A stretch of DNA of 64,000 bases. Source: PALSA-1353 sp050014015 (GTDB taxonomy: Bacteria > Planctomycetota > Phycisphaerae > Tepidisphaerales > Tepidisphaeraceae). Made by a program: the position numbers and the translations under genes. The stretch spans positions 1-64,000 of the forward strand of contig JBEKEC010000012.1 of the NCBI GenBank assembly GCA_050014015.1, given 5' to 3'. The notes below the pieces were generated by a model, which was not told the DNA's origin, ran no database searches, and worked only from the letters and a program-made list of their open reading frames with translations. Within the stretch, counting starts at the first letter, position 1; each line of letters opens with the position of its first letter. Of this stretch, positions 33,962 through 42,442 are shown piece by piece.

Positions 33962-34567
33962 TTATCCGGTATCCCGCGCTGCGGCAATCGCGTGAAATGT
34001 CCGTCCTTCCCGCCGGTATTTCCGCTCGAAATTCGTGCTGACTTCGTTCAGGTTGCATTCAACTTCCTTCAGGGGCGAGCCGCGCACGACTTGCTGAATC
34101 TGTTGGAAGTATTCCTCGTGATCGGTGACGATTTGCAGGCGTCCGGCGGGCTTGAGGACGCGGTGGATTTCAACCAGAAACGGCGGCTTGATCAGACGGC
34201 GCTTGTGGTGGCGTTTTTTCGGCCAGGGGTCGGGGAAATAGATGTGGACGACGGCCAGGGAAGAATCGGGGACAAATTCCTTAAGGAAATAGGCGGCCTC
34301 GGCGCGGGCGGTGCGGACGTTGGTGCAGGCGTTGCGGCGAAGACGGTCGCTGGCATAACGCCAGAACCATCGCGCGTATTCGATTCCGAAGAAGTTGGTG
34401 TCCGGCCGGGCCTTGGCCTGATCGGTGAGAAACGTCCCCTTGCCGATGCCGATTTCCAGTTCAACCGGGTGATCGTTGCCGAAAAGCTCGCTCCAGACGA
34501 TGGGATGCGGAAGTGTTTCCACGTCCACGCCGACGGGTTCGACGATCAGGTCTTTGGACGATTGCAT
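33962..34567 (-). CDS. trmB: tRNA (guanine-N7-)-methyltransferase
   Basis: Makes 7-methylguanosine at position 46 of tRNAs using SAM. A 201-aa Rossmann-fold protein with SAM motif EIGIGKG, FFGIEYARW and the diagnostic FPDPWPKKRHHKRR stretch that binds substrate. Normal family length. The ATG follows the purH stop by 2 bp, so the two are translationally coupled. Firm identification. Confidence 0.95.
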   Translation of the reverse strand: MQSSKDLIVEPVGVDVETLPHPIVWSELFGNDHPVELEIGIGKGTFLTDQAKARPDTNFFGIEYARWFWRYASDRLRRNACTNVRTARAEAAYFLKEFVPDSSLAVVHIYFPDPWPKKRHHKRRLIKPPFLVEIHRVLKPAGRLQIVTDHEEYFQQIQQVVRGSPLKEVECNLNEVSTNFERKYRREGRTFHAIAAARDTG

Positions 34568-34569
34568 TG

Positions 34570-36147
34570 TCAGTGCTTGAAATGGCGCTGGCCGGTAAGG
34601 ACCATGGCCGCGCCGCGCTCGTCGATGAGTTTGATGGTGTCTTGGTCCTTGAGGGAACCGCCGGGATGGACGATCGCGGTGATTCCGGCATCGAGAAGCA
34701 ATCGCGGCGCATCGGGGAAAGGGAAGAACGCATCACTGGCGGCGACGGCGCCGACACAGCGTCCCCCGGCCTTTTCGATCGCCAGCCTGGCGGCGCTGGG
34801 GCGGTCCATCTGTCCGGCGCCAGCGCCGACAAGCATTTGATTTTTGCAGACGACGATGGCGTTGCTCTTGACGTGCTTGCAGGCGATCCAGGCGAATTTC
34901 AGATCGGCCAGTTCCGCGTGGGTGGGCGGCCGGCGCGAAGCGATCTTCCACGCGGATTCATCGACGCCGGCCAGATCGCGCTGCTGGAGCAGGAATCCGC
35001 CGGCGATCTTGTGCATATGCAGTTCGGAGGAATCGGCGGTTCCCAGGGGTCCGACGCGAAGGAGGCGGACGTTTTTCCAGCGGTCTTTCAGGACCGCCAG
35101 CGCATCTTCCGCGAAATTCGGGGCGACGATGACTTCCAGCAGCTTGTCGATGGACGTGATGGCGATTGCGACGCCCGAGTCGATGGTTCGATTGATGGCG
35201 ACGATTCCGCCGAACGCCGCCAGCGGATCGCCGTCGAAAGCCCGGTGGAAGGCCTCGGCGGGAGAATCGGCGACGGCGAAGCCACAGGGAGTGGCGTGCT
35301 TCACGATGCAGGCGGCGGGCCGGTCGAATTCCTTCACCGCCGCCAGCGCGGCATCGGAGTCGAGAAGATTGACGTAAGAAAGCTCCTTGCCATGGAGCTG
35401 GGTGGCCCGGGCGACGGAGGCTTCACTGCTTTTTCGATCATCGACATAGAGTGCGGCCATTTGATGGGGATTTTCGCCGTAACGCAGGACTTGCCGGCGG
35501 GTCAGGCGAAGCTGGAGTTGCTCGGGGAGGATTTCAGGCTCGATTTTGTCCTGGAGGAATTCGGCGATAGCCGCATCGTAGGCGGCGGTGTGGGCGAAAG
35601 CCCGGCGGGCCTGTTTGAGCCGATGGGCGGCGCAGGACGATCCACCATGTTTCCGCAGATCGCCCAGGACTTTTTCGTATTGACCGGGATCGGTGGCGAC
35701 CAGGACGAAGCGGTGGTTTTTCGCGGCCGAGCGGATCATCGCCGGGCCGCCGACGTCGATGTTCTCGATGGCTTCGTCGAGCGAAACGCCGGGCTTGGCA
35801 ACGGTCTGCTGGAAGGGATAGAGGTTCACGCAGAGCAAGTCGATGGGTTGGATGCCGTGGTCCTTCATGGCCTCGAGGTGCTGGGGGTTGTCGCGCAGGG
35901 CCAGCAATCCGCCGTGGATTTTGGGATGAAGCGTCTTGACGCGGCCGTCCATCATTTCCGGGAAGCCGGTCACATCGGAGACGTCGGCGACTTTCAAGCC
36001 GGCTTCGCGAAGGAACCGTGCCGTGCCGCCGGTGCTGATCAGTTCGACGTTGAATTCACTGGAAAGCGCCGCGGCGAATTCGAGCAGGCCGGTCTTGTCG
36101 GAAACGGAAAGCAGGGCTCGGCGAACTGGGACCAGATCATCGGACAT
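34570..36147 (-). CDS. purH: Bifunctional AICAR transformylase / IMP cyclohydrolase
   Basis: Carries out the last two steps of IMP synthesis: formylation of AICAR and ring closure. The N-terminal cyclohydrolase domain starts RRALLSVSDKTGL and includes MMDGRVKTLHPKIHGG. The C-terminal transformylase contains KHATPCG and KHVKSNAIV, with GAGQMDR near the end. At 525 aa from the ATG at 36147 it has family length. The start is 10 bases inside the end of the upstream beta-propeller gene. trmB follows after 2 bp; purQ lies at 41 kb on the other strand. Confidence 0.95.
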   Translation of the reverse strand: MSDDLVPVRRALLSVSDKTGLLEFAAALSSEFNVELISTGGTARFLREAGLKVADVSDVTGFPEMMDGRVKTLHPKIHGGLLALRDNPQHLEAMKDHGIQPIDLLCVNLYPFQQTVAKPGVSLDEAIENIDVGGPAMIRSAAKNHRFVLVATDPGQYEKVLGDLRKHGGSSCAAHRLKQARRAFAHTAAYDAAIAEFLQDKIEPEILPEQLQLRLTRRQVLRYGENPHQMAALYVDDRKSSEASVARATQLHGKELSYVNLLDSDAALAAVKEFDRPAACIVKHATPCGFAVADSPAEAFHRAFDGDPLAAFGGIVAINRTIDSGVAIAITSIDKLLEVIVAPNFAEDALAVLKDRWKNVRLLRVGPLGTADSSELHMHKIAGGFLLQQRDLAGVDESAWKIASRRPPTHAELADLKFAWIACKHVKSNAIVVCKNQMLVGAGAGQMDRPSAARLAIEKAGGRCVGAVAASDAFFPFPDAPRLLLDAGITAIVHPGGSLKDQDTIKLIDERGAAMVLTGQRHFKH

Positions 36148-37402
36148 GAGCGGGCCATCCATCGAACGACGGGAGGGAGTGCTCGGGGGCAAAGTTCTGG
36201 GCGATTTCGCCGTAGGAGCCGGGCTGCAACACTGATTTCAAGGCCACGACAAGGCCGTTGCTGGTGACGGCGTAGATGAGGGAAGCCTTGGGTTGGGACG
36301 CGGCGAAAATCAGGTCTCGGCGATGGGTTTTGAAGGCGATCCGGCCGGTTTGTTTGTCGACCGCCGCCAGGCCGCTCATCTCATCGGGCGTTCCGAGCAC
36401 GACGTAGACGTATTGGTCATCCTCGGCCAGTATCCTGACGGCGTTTTTGAGGGTCCAGCGAGGCGAGTGGAAGGGGGATTCCTCGGCTGTGTCCCCATTG
36501 CCGAGGGTCATTTTTGTTGTTTTGTCGATGGCGGTCAATCCGGCGTCGGGGACATATTGATAAACAGCGGTGTCGGTGACCTGCGGGCCGGTGGTCAGCG
36601 GCTCGCCGGCGAAATACTGCCATTTCAACTTGCCGTTCGCTTTGTCCAGGCAATACAGTTTTCCCGCGGTGGTGGAGCAATAACAACTGGTGCTGTCGAC
36701 GGCGATGGCGGAGAGGATTTTGCTCTGGGTGTCAAAGGCGTCGTTGGGCAGGAGGAGCGGCCAATAGGGGGTGCGGTCTTCGGCGCAGGCGAAAACGTAG
36801 CCAGCCTCGCTGCCAGAGTAGATGACGTTGTCCGAAATGGCGACGGCGCCGTCCACGGCGCCGAAGGTCAGAAAAGTCCACTGGACGGATTCGAAATCCT
36901 GAGTGACATCCACCTGGCCGAGACATCCCTTCTGGAAATCCATACCGACGTAGACGAAATTGTGATTGCCGACGGCCTGGTTGGTGATGTTATATTTAAC
37001 GTCGACGGACCTGATGTAACTGCCGGTCCGGCTATACAACTCCAGCGTGTGGGTGGTGGGAAAAACGATGCCGCCGGTGACAAGGGTGGGGCCGCCCTGG
37101 AGGGAAAGATCGGGGGTTCCGATCTCGTTGCGATAGAGAAGCTCGCCGCTGTCGCCCTTGACGGCGTGGTCGTAATTCATGTTGGTCAGGACGTGCACGG
37201 CGCCGTCGAGGAAATAGATTCCCTTGACCGAGTCGCCGGAATGCAGGGGGAGTTGGACGTCCCAGGCTACGACAAACGAGGGATTGGAAATGAGCACGAA
37301 ATCATTGCGGTGGCGGTCAGCGACGGTCGTGGGTTGGCAGCCGGCGAGAATCAAGCAGAAGGTCGCAACGGCGCCGGCCACAAGCAAAGAATGTCGAGTC
37401 AC
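36137..37402 (-). CDS. Beta-propeller (PQQ-like) lipoprotein
   Basis: A 421-aa exported protein with lipobox LILAGC. The rest forms a seven- or eight-bladed propeller-like repeat with phrases such as KLYCLDKANGKLKWQY and LAAVDKQTGRIAFKT, typical of PQQ-repeat/BamB-like proteins. It may be a surface or periplasmic scaffold. A GTG at 37402 is taken as start because GAGGAG lies exactly six bases upstream; the ATG at 37420 would place that site inside the gene. The 3' end overlaps purH by 11 bp. Confidence 0.75.
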   Translation of the reverse strand: MTRHSLLVAGAVATFCLILAGCQPTTVADRHRNDFVLISNPSFVVAWDVQLPLHSGDSVKGIYFLDGAVHVLTNMNYDHAVKGDSGELLYRNEIGTPDLSLQGGPTLVTGGIVFPTTHTLELYSRTGSYIRSVDVKYNITNQAVGNHNFVYVGMDFQKGCLGQVDVTQDFESVQWTFLTFGAVDGAVAISDNVIYSGSEAGYVFACAEDRTPYWPLLLPNDAFDTQSKILSAIAVDSTSCYCSTTAGKLYCLDKANGKLKWQYFAGEPLTTGPQVTDTAVYQYVPDAGLTAIDKTTKMTLGNGDTAEESPFHSPRWTLKNAVRILAEDDQYVYVVLGTPDEMSGLAAVDKQTGRIAFKTHRRDLIFAASQPKASLIYAVTSNGLVVALKSVLQPGSYGEIAQNFAPEHSLPSFDGWPAHVR

Positions 37403-37594
37403 ACGCTTCTCCTCAGGCATTGCATGCAAAAGGCCCGGATGCCGCCATGGCCAAGGGCCCGGTGGGATTGCCCCAAGCATAGCCGATCAAGACCTTTAGC
37501 GTCAAACGGCAATCATGGCGTTGACAACGCCGACGCAATAAACGCTTCAGGTGCGCGTTAAGAATCCAGCAGACAGCTATCATAAAGGACAACT

Positions 37595-38923
37595 ATGCTC
37601 AACAGGTTGGGTCGAGGGTTGGTGGCGACGGTGACATTGGCCGGGCTGGCCGCGATGCCGGCCATGGCAAGGGCGGATGCGACGACGCAGCCGGGAAATG
37701 CCTCGGTGTCGCCCGGCATGCGGCCCGGGCCGGCGTTCGTCATCCAACGCCTGAAAAACGCCGTCAGCCAGTTGAATCTCAGCGATGACGAGAAAACCAA
37801 GGTCGACGGCTTCTTCGATAGCGCCAACCAGCAAGGTCTGGATCTGTCTCAAACTCTGGCCAACGCGCAACCGTCGGAACGGTATCAAAAGCTGACCGCG
37901 TTCGCCCAGCAGCTTCACCAGCAAATCGCGCAGGTGTTGAGCGGCGAACAGATGAAGACGTTGGATAAAAAGCTGGGACCGGGACTCGGGCAGCGCGCCG
38001 GGGGCGGCAATGGAGTTGAGGGCGCTGGGGGCGCCGCCACCCGCAATAGCGCCGGGGGCGGAATCATCGAAGCCTTCCAGCAAGCGATGGCCAAGCTCGA
38101 TCTCTCGGACGACCAAAAGAAGCAGATGGCTGATTTGCTTGAATCGACCCGGCAGAAGATGGCCGACCTACGTCAAAAGGCCCAGGCGGGCGAGAACGTG
38201 CAATCGGACATGCAACAGGTCCGGCAGGACATGCGGGCCAAGCTGCAAACAATCCTCACCCCGGATCAAATGCAAACATTTATGCAGTCGATGCAACAAG
38301 TCCGCCAACAGCGCGGACAATCCAGCCGCGCCGCTCCGGAGCAGGGCGCCGCCAAGCCGGGGACGGAATCCGACCCATCACCTCCCGCCGATCTGCAAAC
38401 ATCCGGCCCGGACGTGGGATCGCCCGTGCCGGACGTGCGGATGATCGAATTAAACGGCCATGCGTTCACGCCCTCGAAATATAGGGGTCACGTCCTGGTC
38501 CTGGAGTTCGGCTCGATGTCCTGCCCGGTTTTTCGGCAACATGCGCAGGAGATGGAAACGCTGAAAACGGCCGAAGGGCCGCGGGCGTTCTTCATGATCG
38601 TTTACACGCGCGAAGCGTTTCCGGCCGGAGACAAGGACGTGCAGCGAAACAAGGATGAAGGCATCTCCGTGCCCCAGGCCACAACGCTCGACGAACGAAA
38701 GGCCGAGGCCCAGGAAGCGCAGCGCGAACTGAGGATCACGATTCCCATGGCCGTCGATTCGATGGACGACGCGGTCGCCAATGCTTACGGAACGTTTCCC
38801 AACGGAGCCATTGTGATCGGCAAGGACGGAACCATCGCCGCCCGCCAACAATGGACCAACCCCGACACCCTCCGGGAAGCGATCGACCAGGCGTATGCGG
38901 CGCCGATCGGCGAAAGTCATTGA
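37595..38923 (+). CDS. Exported protein with Spy-like repeats and a deiodinase-like redoxin domain
   Basis: A 442-aa protein. After a signal peptide (1-28) come two Spy/CpxP-like helical modules (about 50-127 and 155-240), each with an LSDD(E/Q)K start and an L(S/T)xxQM end. A Gln/Pro linker leads to a thioredoxin-fold domain (275-437) resembling the type I iodothyronine deiodinase family: LEFGSMSCPVFRQH with Cys310 near the active site, then FFMIVYTREAFPA. AAAGGA six bases before the ATG supports the start. A combined chaperone and redox role in the periplasm is inferred. Confidence 0.75.
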   Translation: MLNRLGRGLVATVTLAGLAAMPAMARADATTQPGNASVSPGMRPGPAFVIQRLKNAVSQLNLSDDEKTKVDGFFDSANQQGLDLSQTLANAQPSERYQKLTAFAQQLHQQIAQVLSGEQMKTLDKKLGPGLGQRAGGGNGVEGAGGAATRNSAGGGIIEAFQQAMAKLDLSDDQKKQMADLLESTRQKMADLRQKAQAGENVQSDMQQVRQDMRAKLQTILTPDQMQTFMQSMQQVRQQRGQSSRAAPEQGAAKPGTESDPSPPADLQTSGPDVGSPVPDVRMIELNGHAFTPSKYRGHVLVLEFGSMSCPVFRQHAQEMETLKTAEGPRAFFMIVYTREAFPAGDKDVQRNKDEGISVPQATTLDERKAEAQEAQRELRITIPMAVDSMDDAVANAYGTFPNGAIVIGKDGTIAARQQWTNPDTLREAIDQAYAAPIGESH

Positions 38924-38952
38924 GCAGAAAAGGGGCCATCCCCTTCATTCAT

Positions 38953-39063
38953 TTCGGTGGTAACAAAACCCGCGTTTTCGACGCCATGGCGCGGGCTTTC
39001 GTTACCGTTACCGGAAGGACCCACTTGAAAAAGCATCGGTCGGGCATTTTGTCGCTATTTGAA
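38953..39063 (+). repeat. Dispersed repeat, copy B (short)
   Basis: Aligns with copy C at 39177-39412 in the central hairpin and the ACCCACTTG-AAAAGCATCGGTCGG segment. Its hairpin stem uses CCCGCG/CGCGGG where the other copies have CCCCC/GGGGG, so both arms changed together. It lies just after the redoxin-fusion gene. Confidence 0.65.
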
Positions 39064-39150
39064 AGGAGATTGAACCACGGATTTCACGGATACCGCGGAT
39101 AAGAAATGGATGAGTTCATTCCTCCCATCCGCGTCAATCCGCGTAATCCG
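39064..39150. repeat. CGCGGAT-rich intergenic repeat
   Basis: Iterations of CACGGAT, CGCGGAT and their complements (ATCCGCG, AATCCGCG) give this stretch internal dyad symmetry. A related stretch lies near 4221-4290. In both places it sits near a copy of the dispersed repeat. No open frame of interest. Confidence 0.55.
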
Positions 39151-39176
39151 CGGCGAGTCTGAATTTTTCCGGTTAA

Positions 39177-39412
39177 TGGTCATCCTAAAACCACGGTTGC
39201 AGGATCGGCGTTGGGGCGACGGTGACAAAACCCCCGTTTTCGATGGCGCCGCAGGGGGTTTTGTCAACGTCTACGGGGGGACCCACTTGGAAAAGCATCG
39301 GTCGGCCATTTTGTCGCTGTTCGAGTTGGGCGCATTCGGGCCTGGATAACGGTTGCATCGAGAACAAAAAATGTGGCTCCCTCTATATCTATAGCGGGGA
39401 GGTGAAGGTTTT
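39177..39412 (+). repeat. Dispersed repeat, copy C
   Basis: The longest copy of the family shared with 4757-4982 (inverted) and 38953-39063. Its hairpin has perfect 13-bp arms, TGACAAAACCCCC (39223-39235) and GGGGGTTTTGTCA (39254-39266). The end CTATATCTATAGCGGGGAGG matches CTATAGAGATAGAGAG-type sequence in the inverse copy. Confidence 0.7.
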
Positions 39413-39652
39413 GGGCGTGGTGTGCGAGGAAAAGCCGTGATTTGTTTAGTTTTAAACAGTTCTGAGATGAGGGCAGGCCCCTCGCGGTCGGGTGACAGGA
39501 TCCGGCTGCAAACCAGCTCGGTGCAGAAAACAGGCCATATCCAATATACCGGATGCGGCATCATTGGACTTGGCCCGTTTCTTATCTGTAATTTACGCTC
39601 AACCCTTGCGGCCGACCGCCCGAACGCCGTAAATCATGGATGTCCCCTTTAT
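39413..39652. other. Remainder of the intergenic region before pilT
   Basis: About 240 bp after the dispersed repeat and before the pilT stop codon. No gene or structured element was recognised. Confidence 0.4.
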
Positions 39653-40846
39653 TCATTGGCGGAGGCGGGTATCGCTGTTGCCGATGCCGCGGAGGGCCAG
39701 GTTCAGGGCGTCGACGTTGCTGGCCAGGCGCTTGGCCTCGGCGACGTCGATGACCTGCTTCTGGAACAACTCGGTGAGGTGCTGATCGAAACTCTGGCAT
39801 CCGCCTTCCTTGTTGCCGACGGTGCCTTTGAGCTTGTCGTATTCGCCGTCGAGAATGTATTTGCGCACGAGGGGCGAGGACTGCATAAGCTCGATCACGG
39901 GGACGCGGCCCTTGCCGTCGCGGCGTTTGGCCAGACGCATGCAGCAGACGGCGATGAGGTTGAGGCCAAGCTGGGTTTGCTGAAGCTCCTTCTGATTGGT
40001 ATCGAAAAGGGAAACCATGCGTTCGATGGTCATCGACGCATTGGTGGCGTGAACGGTGGTGAAGACGAGGTGGCCGGTGTCGGCGGCGCGCAGGGCGGTG
40101 GAGAGGGAGAACGTGTCGCGCATCTCGCCGATGAGGATGGTGTCGGGGTCCTGGCGCATCATGGATCGGAGGGCATATTCATAGCTCTCGCTGTCGGTGC
40201 CGACTTCGACCTGGCTGACGAGGCTCTTGGCGTTTTCGTGCTGATATTCGATGGGGTCCTCGACGGTGATGATGCGTTCGCAGCGGGTGCGGTTGATTTT
40301 GCCGATGATCGCGGCAAGGGTGGTCGATTTTCCGCAGCCGGTGGTGCCGGAAACGATCACGATGCCGCGATGATGGTTGGCGAGGCCTTCGACCAGCGGG
40401 GGAAGATTCAACTCGTCGAAATTCGGGATTTTGGTGACGATCCGGCGCATGACGATGGCGAATTTTTCGCGGCTGTGGAAGACGCTGGTGCGGAAGCGCG
40501 CGACGTTGGGCATGCTGTAAGCGACGTCCACGGCGCCTTTGTGGTCGAGGATGTGGCGGCGATTTTCCGGCTCGGCCTGGGCGGAGATGATCTGGTCGAC
40601 GTATTCCTTCATGGCCTGGGCGTTCGGAGGGGGACAATCCAAAAAACGGGCGCGCCCGTCGACGCGGATCATCGGCGTGCTGGCCTCCTGGAGGTGAAGG
40701 TCGGAACCGCCGATCTTCACGCAGGTTTTAAGAAAATCGTGGAGCGAGAGCTTGCGCTGCTCGACGTGAATGGCCGGCTGCGGCACGTCGGGATCGATAT
40801 CGGCATTCTCGACGACTTGCTCGGCTTGGGAGCTTTGGGCGGACAT
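39653..40846 (-). CDS. pilT: PilT-like twitching motility ATPase
   Basis: Hexameric AAA-type secretion ATPase, PilT/PilU class, which drives retraction of type IV pili. A 397-aa protein: an N-terminal domain with GGSDLHLQEASTPMIRVDG, Walker A SGTTGCGKSTT, the Asp box (ITVEDPIEYQH), Walker B ILIGEMRD and His box (TTVHATNA). AAGGA nine bases before the ATG at 40846 sets the start. It stands alone, with no pilus genes near. It is divergent from purQ with only about 117 bp between the starts. Confidence 0.93.
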   Translation of the reverse strand: MSAQSSQAEQVVENADIDPDVPQPAIHVEQRKLSLHDFLKTCVKIGGSDLHLQEASTPMIRVDGRARFLDCPPPNAQAMKEYVDQIISAQAEPENRRHILDHKGAVDVAYSMPNVARFRTSVFHSREKFAIVMRRIVTKIPNFDELNLPPLVEGLANHHRGIVIVSGTTGCGKSTTLAAIIGKINRTRCERIITVEDPIEYQHENAKSLVSQVEVGTDSESYEYALRSMMRQDPDTILIGEMRDTFSLSTALRAADTGHLVFTTVHATNASMTIERMVSLFDTNQKELQQTQLGLNLIAVCCMRLAKRRDGKGRVPVIELMQSSPLVRKYILDGEYDKLKGTVGNKEGGCQSFDQHLTELFQKQVIDVAEAKRLASNVDALNLALRGIGNSDTRLRQ

Positions 40847-40963
40847 AAATCGGGTTCCTTCTCGTGAAACAAATTGGGCAGGCGTTACGTTTTTTTGTCT
40901 CCGGCGAATTTTATTCCGGCGGGGCTGATTAGGCAATGAAATTTGTTAGACTGTCAAGCCATC

Positions 40964-41758
40964 GTGAGCAAACCGAAAACCCTGATTCTGCGTGCGGCGG
41001 GAACGAATTGCGATGGCGAGACGGCGTATGCGTTCGAGCGGGCTGGGGCAACGGCGCAATCGCTGCACGTCAATCGAATCCTGGAATCGCCGGCGGTGCT
41101 GGAGGAGTTTCAGATCCTGGCGCTGCCGGGGGGTTTCAGCTATGGCGACGACATCGCGGCGGGGAAAATCCTGGCCAACCAGATCGTCCATCACCTTGGC
41201 GAGGCGGTTCGGAGTTTCATCGACGCGGGCAAGCCGGTGATCGGCATCTGCAACGGATTTCAGGTGTTGGTCAAGACCGACCTGCTTCCCGGCCCCCTGG
41301 CCGGGCGAAGGGGGCAAACCGCGACGCTGACCAACAACGATTGCGGCCGATACCTGGACCGCTGGATTCACTTGCTGCCCAAAGGCGGCAAATGCGTCTG
41401 GACCAAGGGCCTGGGCCGGATCGATCTGCCCATCGCGCACGGCGAGGGAAAATTCATTCCGGTGGATGAAGCGGTTCGCAAGGCGATGTGGGACCAGGAT
41501 CAAGTCGCATTGGTCTATGTCGGGGAGAATCCCAACGGCTCGGTGGACGACATCGCGGGAGTTTGCGATTCGACCGGTTTGGTGTTCGGCCTGATGCCGC
41601 ACCCCGAACGGCACGTCGATCCAACGCAGCATTATGCCTGGACAACGCGGTGGAAGGCTTCGCCTCCACTTCGGCCGCTGCCGGACGAGGGAGACGGATT
41701 GCAAATCTTCAGGAACGCGGTGATGCACGTCGCCGATGCCGTGGGCGCGGGGGTGTGA
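40964..41758 (+). CDS. purQ: Phosphoribosylformylglycinamidine synthase, glutaminase subunit
   Basis: Supplies ammonia from glutamine for the fourth step of purine synthesis. Class I glutamine amidotransferase with nucleophile Cys96 (GICNGFQ) and His213/Glu215 in MPHPERH. ALPGGFSYGDD is diagnostic of PurQ. With the GTG start at 40964 it is 264 aa, a little longer than Bacillus-type PurQ. A TTG at 40943 would add seven residues. No purS or purL is adjacent. Confidence 0.92.
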   Translation: MSKPKTLILRAAGTNCDGETAYAFERAGATAQSLHVNRILESPAVLEEFQILALPGGFSYGDDIAAGKILANQIVHHLGEAVRSFIDAGKPVIGICNGFQVLVKTDLLPGPLAGRRGQTATLTNNDCGRYLDRWIHLLPKGGKCVWTKGLGRIDLPIAHGEGKFIPVDEAVRKAMWDQDQVALVYVGENPNGSVDDIAGVCDSTGLVFGLMPHPERHVDPTQHYAWTTRWKASPPLRPLPDEGDGLQIFRNAVMHVADAVGAGV

Positions 41759-41889
41759 AGATTGGCATCCATGATCTTCACGACAAGCGCGGAGAGCGCG
41801 TCCAACATGATTCCATCTTAGCCTGGCCTGGCAGCTTCGTCGCCGTGGTGTCAGCTGGATGTCCCCCGTAACCAGGGCAATCGCCAGTT

Positions 41890-42117
41890 TCAGATTCGCG
41901 TCTTAATACCCATGGCGCGTGCCGCGCACCATCCCTTCTTCCCTTCGAAGATCTGGAATACCCCGCCGGCCAAAAGGATCAGGGCGATCGCGCCGAGCCA
42001 TGATAAAATTCCAAATCTAAAATATGCGACAGCCGCTAGAATCAGGGCCGCCGCGCAACATACCAGCCCGCTGATAATCCTGGCCCTTCGGCCTCTGGCG
42101 TCGATGTTGCACTGCAC
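41890..42117 (-). CDS. Small two-helix membrane protein
   Basis: A 75-aa protein from a GTG start. The N-terminus MQCNIDARGRRARIISG is followed by two hydrophobic helices (about 17-35 and 38-55) and the end FEGKKGWCAARAMGIKTRI. This layout, with a Cys near each end, is a common conserved small inner-membrane protein in many phyla. Function unknown. It sits beside the left end of the 33-bp repeat. Confidence 0.7.
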   Translation of the reverse strand: MQCNIDARGRRARIISGLVCCAAALILAAVAYFRFGILSWLGAIALILLAGGVFQIFEGKKGWCAARAMGIKTRI

Positions 42118-42156
42118 GTGAAAAGTATAACGCTATTTCGTTTCTACGTGTTCAAT

Positions 42157-42189
42157 GGGCGTCGGCCGCATTCGCGACACCTGTTCACG
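42157..42189. repeat. 33-bp direct repeat, left copy
   Basis: Identical over 33 bp to 44299-44331, which is part of the 3' coding end of ndh. The copies are 2142 bp apart in the same orientation and enclose the deoxyribosyltransferase-like gene. This suggests integration or duplication targeted to the 3' end of ndh. Confidence 0.85.
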
Positions 42190-42442
42190 ACCGCGGACTC
42201 AATCGGGAGCGCCCCGCCGAGGACGACTGCGGGAGGCTCGATACCTCTCCCGAGCGGCTTCAGAGCCTGAGTCGGTGGGAACAGATGTTCATCACTTTCA
42301 GGTTTCGTCAAAAAGACATCTCTTTTGCGGCGGCTTGCCGAGGCCGCTTTCAAGGTTATTATCGACATGCGTCGGTGCGGCAAATCAAAATGAACCGCAG
42401 ATGGCCGAGAATTGGAACAATCTTGATCGTCTTGGAGGTGCC

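Noticed and set aside
34513..36267. 584-codon plus-strand frame opposite purH
   Set aside because: Shadow of purH; antisense composition and no start signal.
42155..42442. N-terminal extension of the deoxyribosyltransferase-like gene
   Set aside because: The extra 96 codons begin in the 33-bp repeat and have no ribosome binding site, whereas GGAGG precedes the ATG at 42443.
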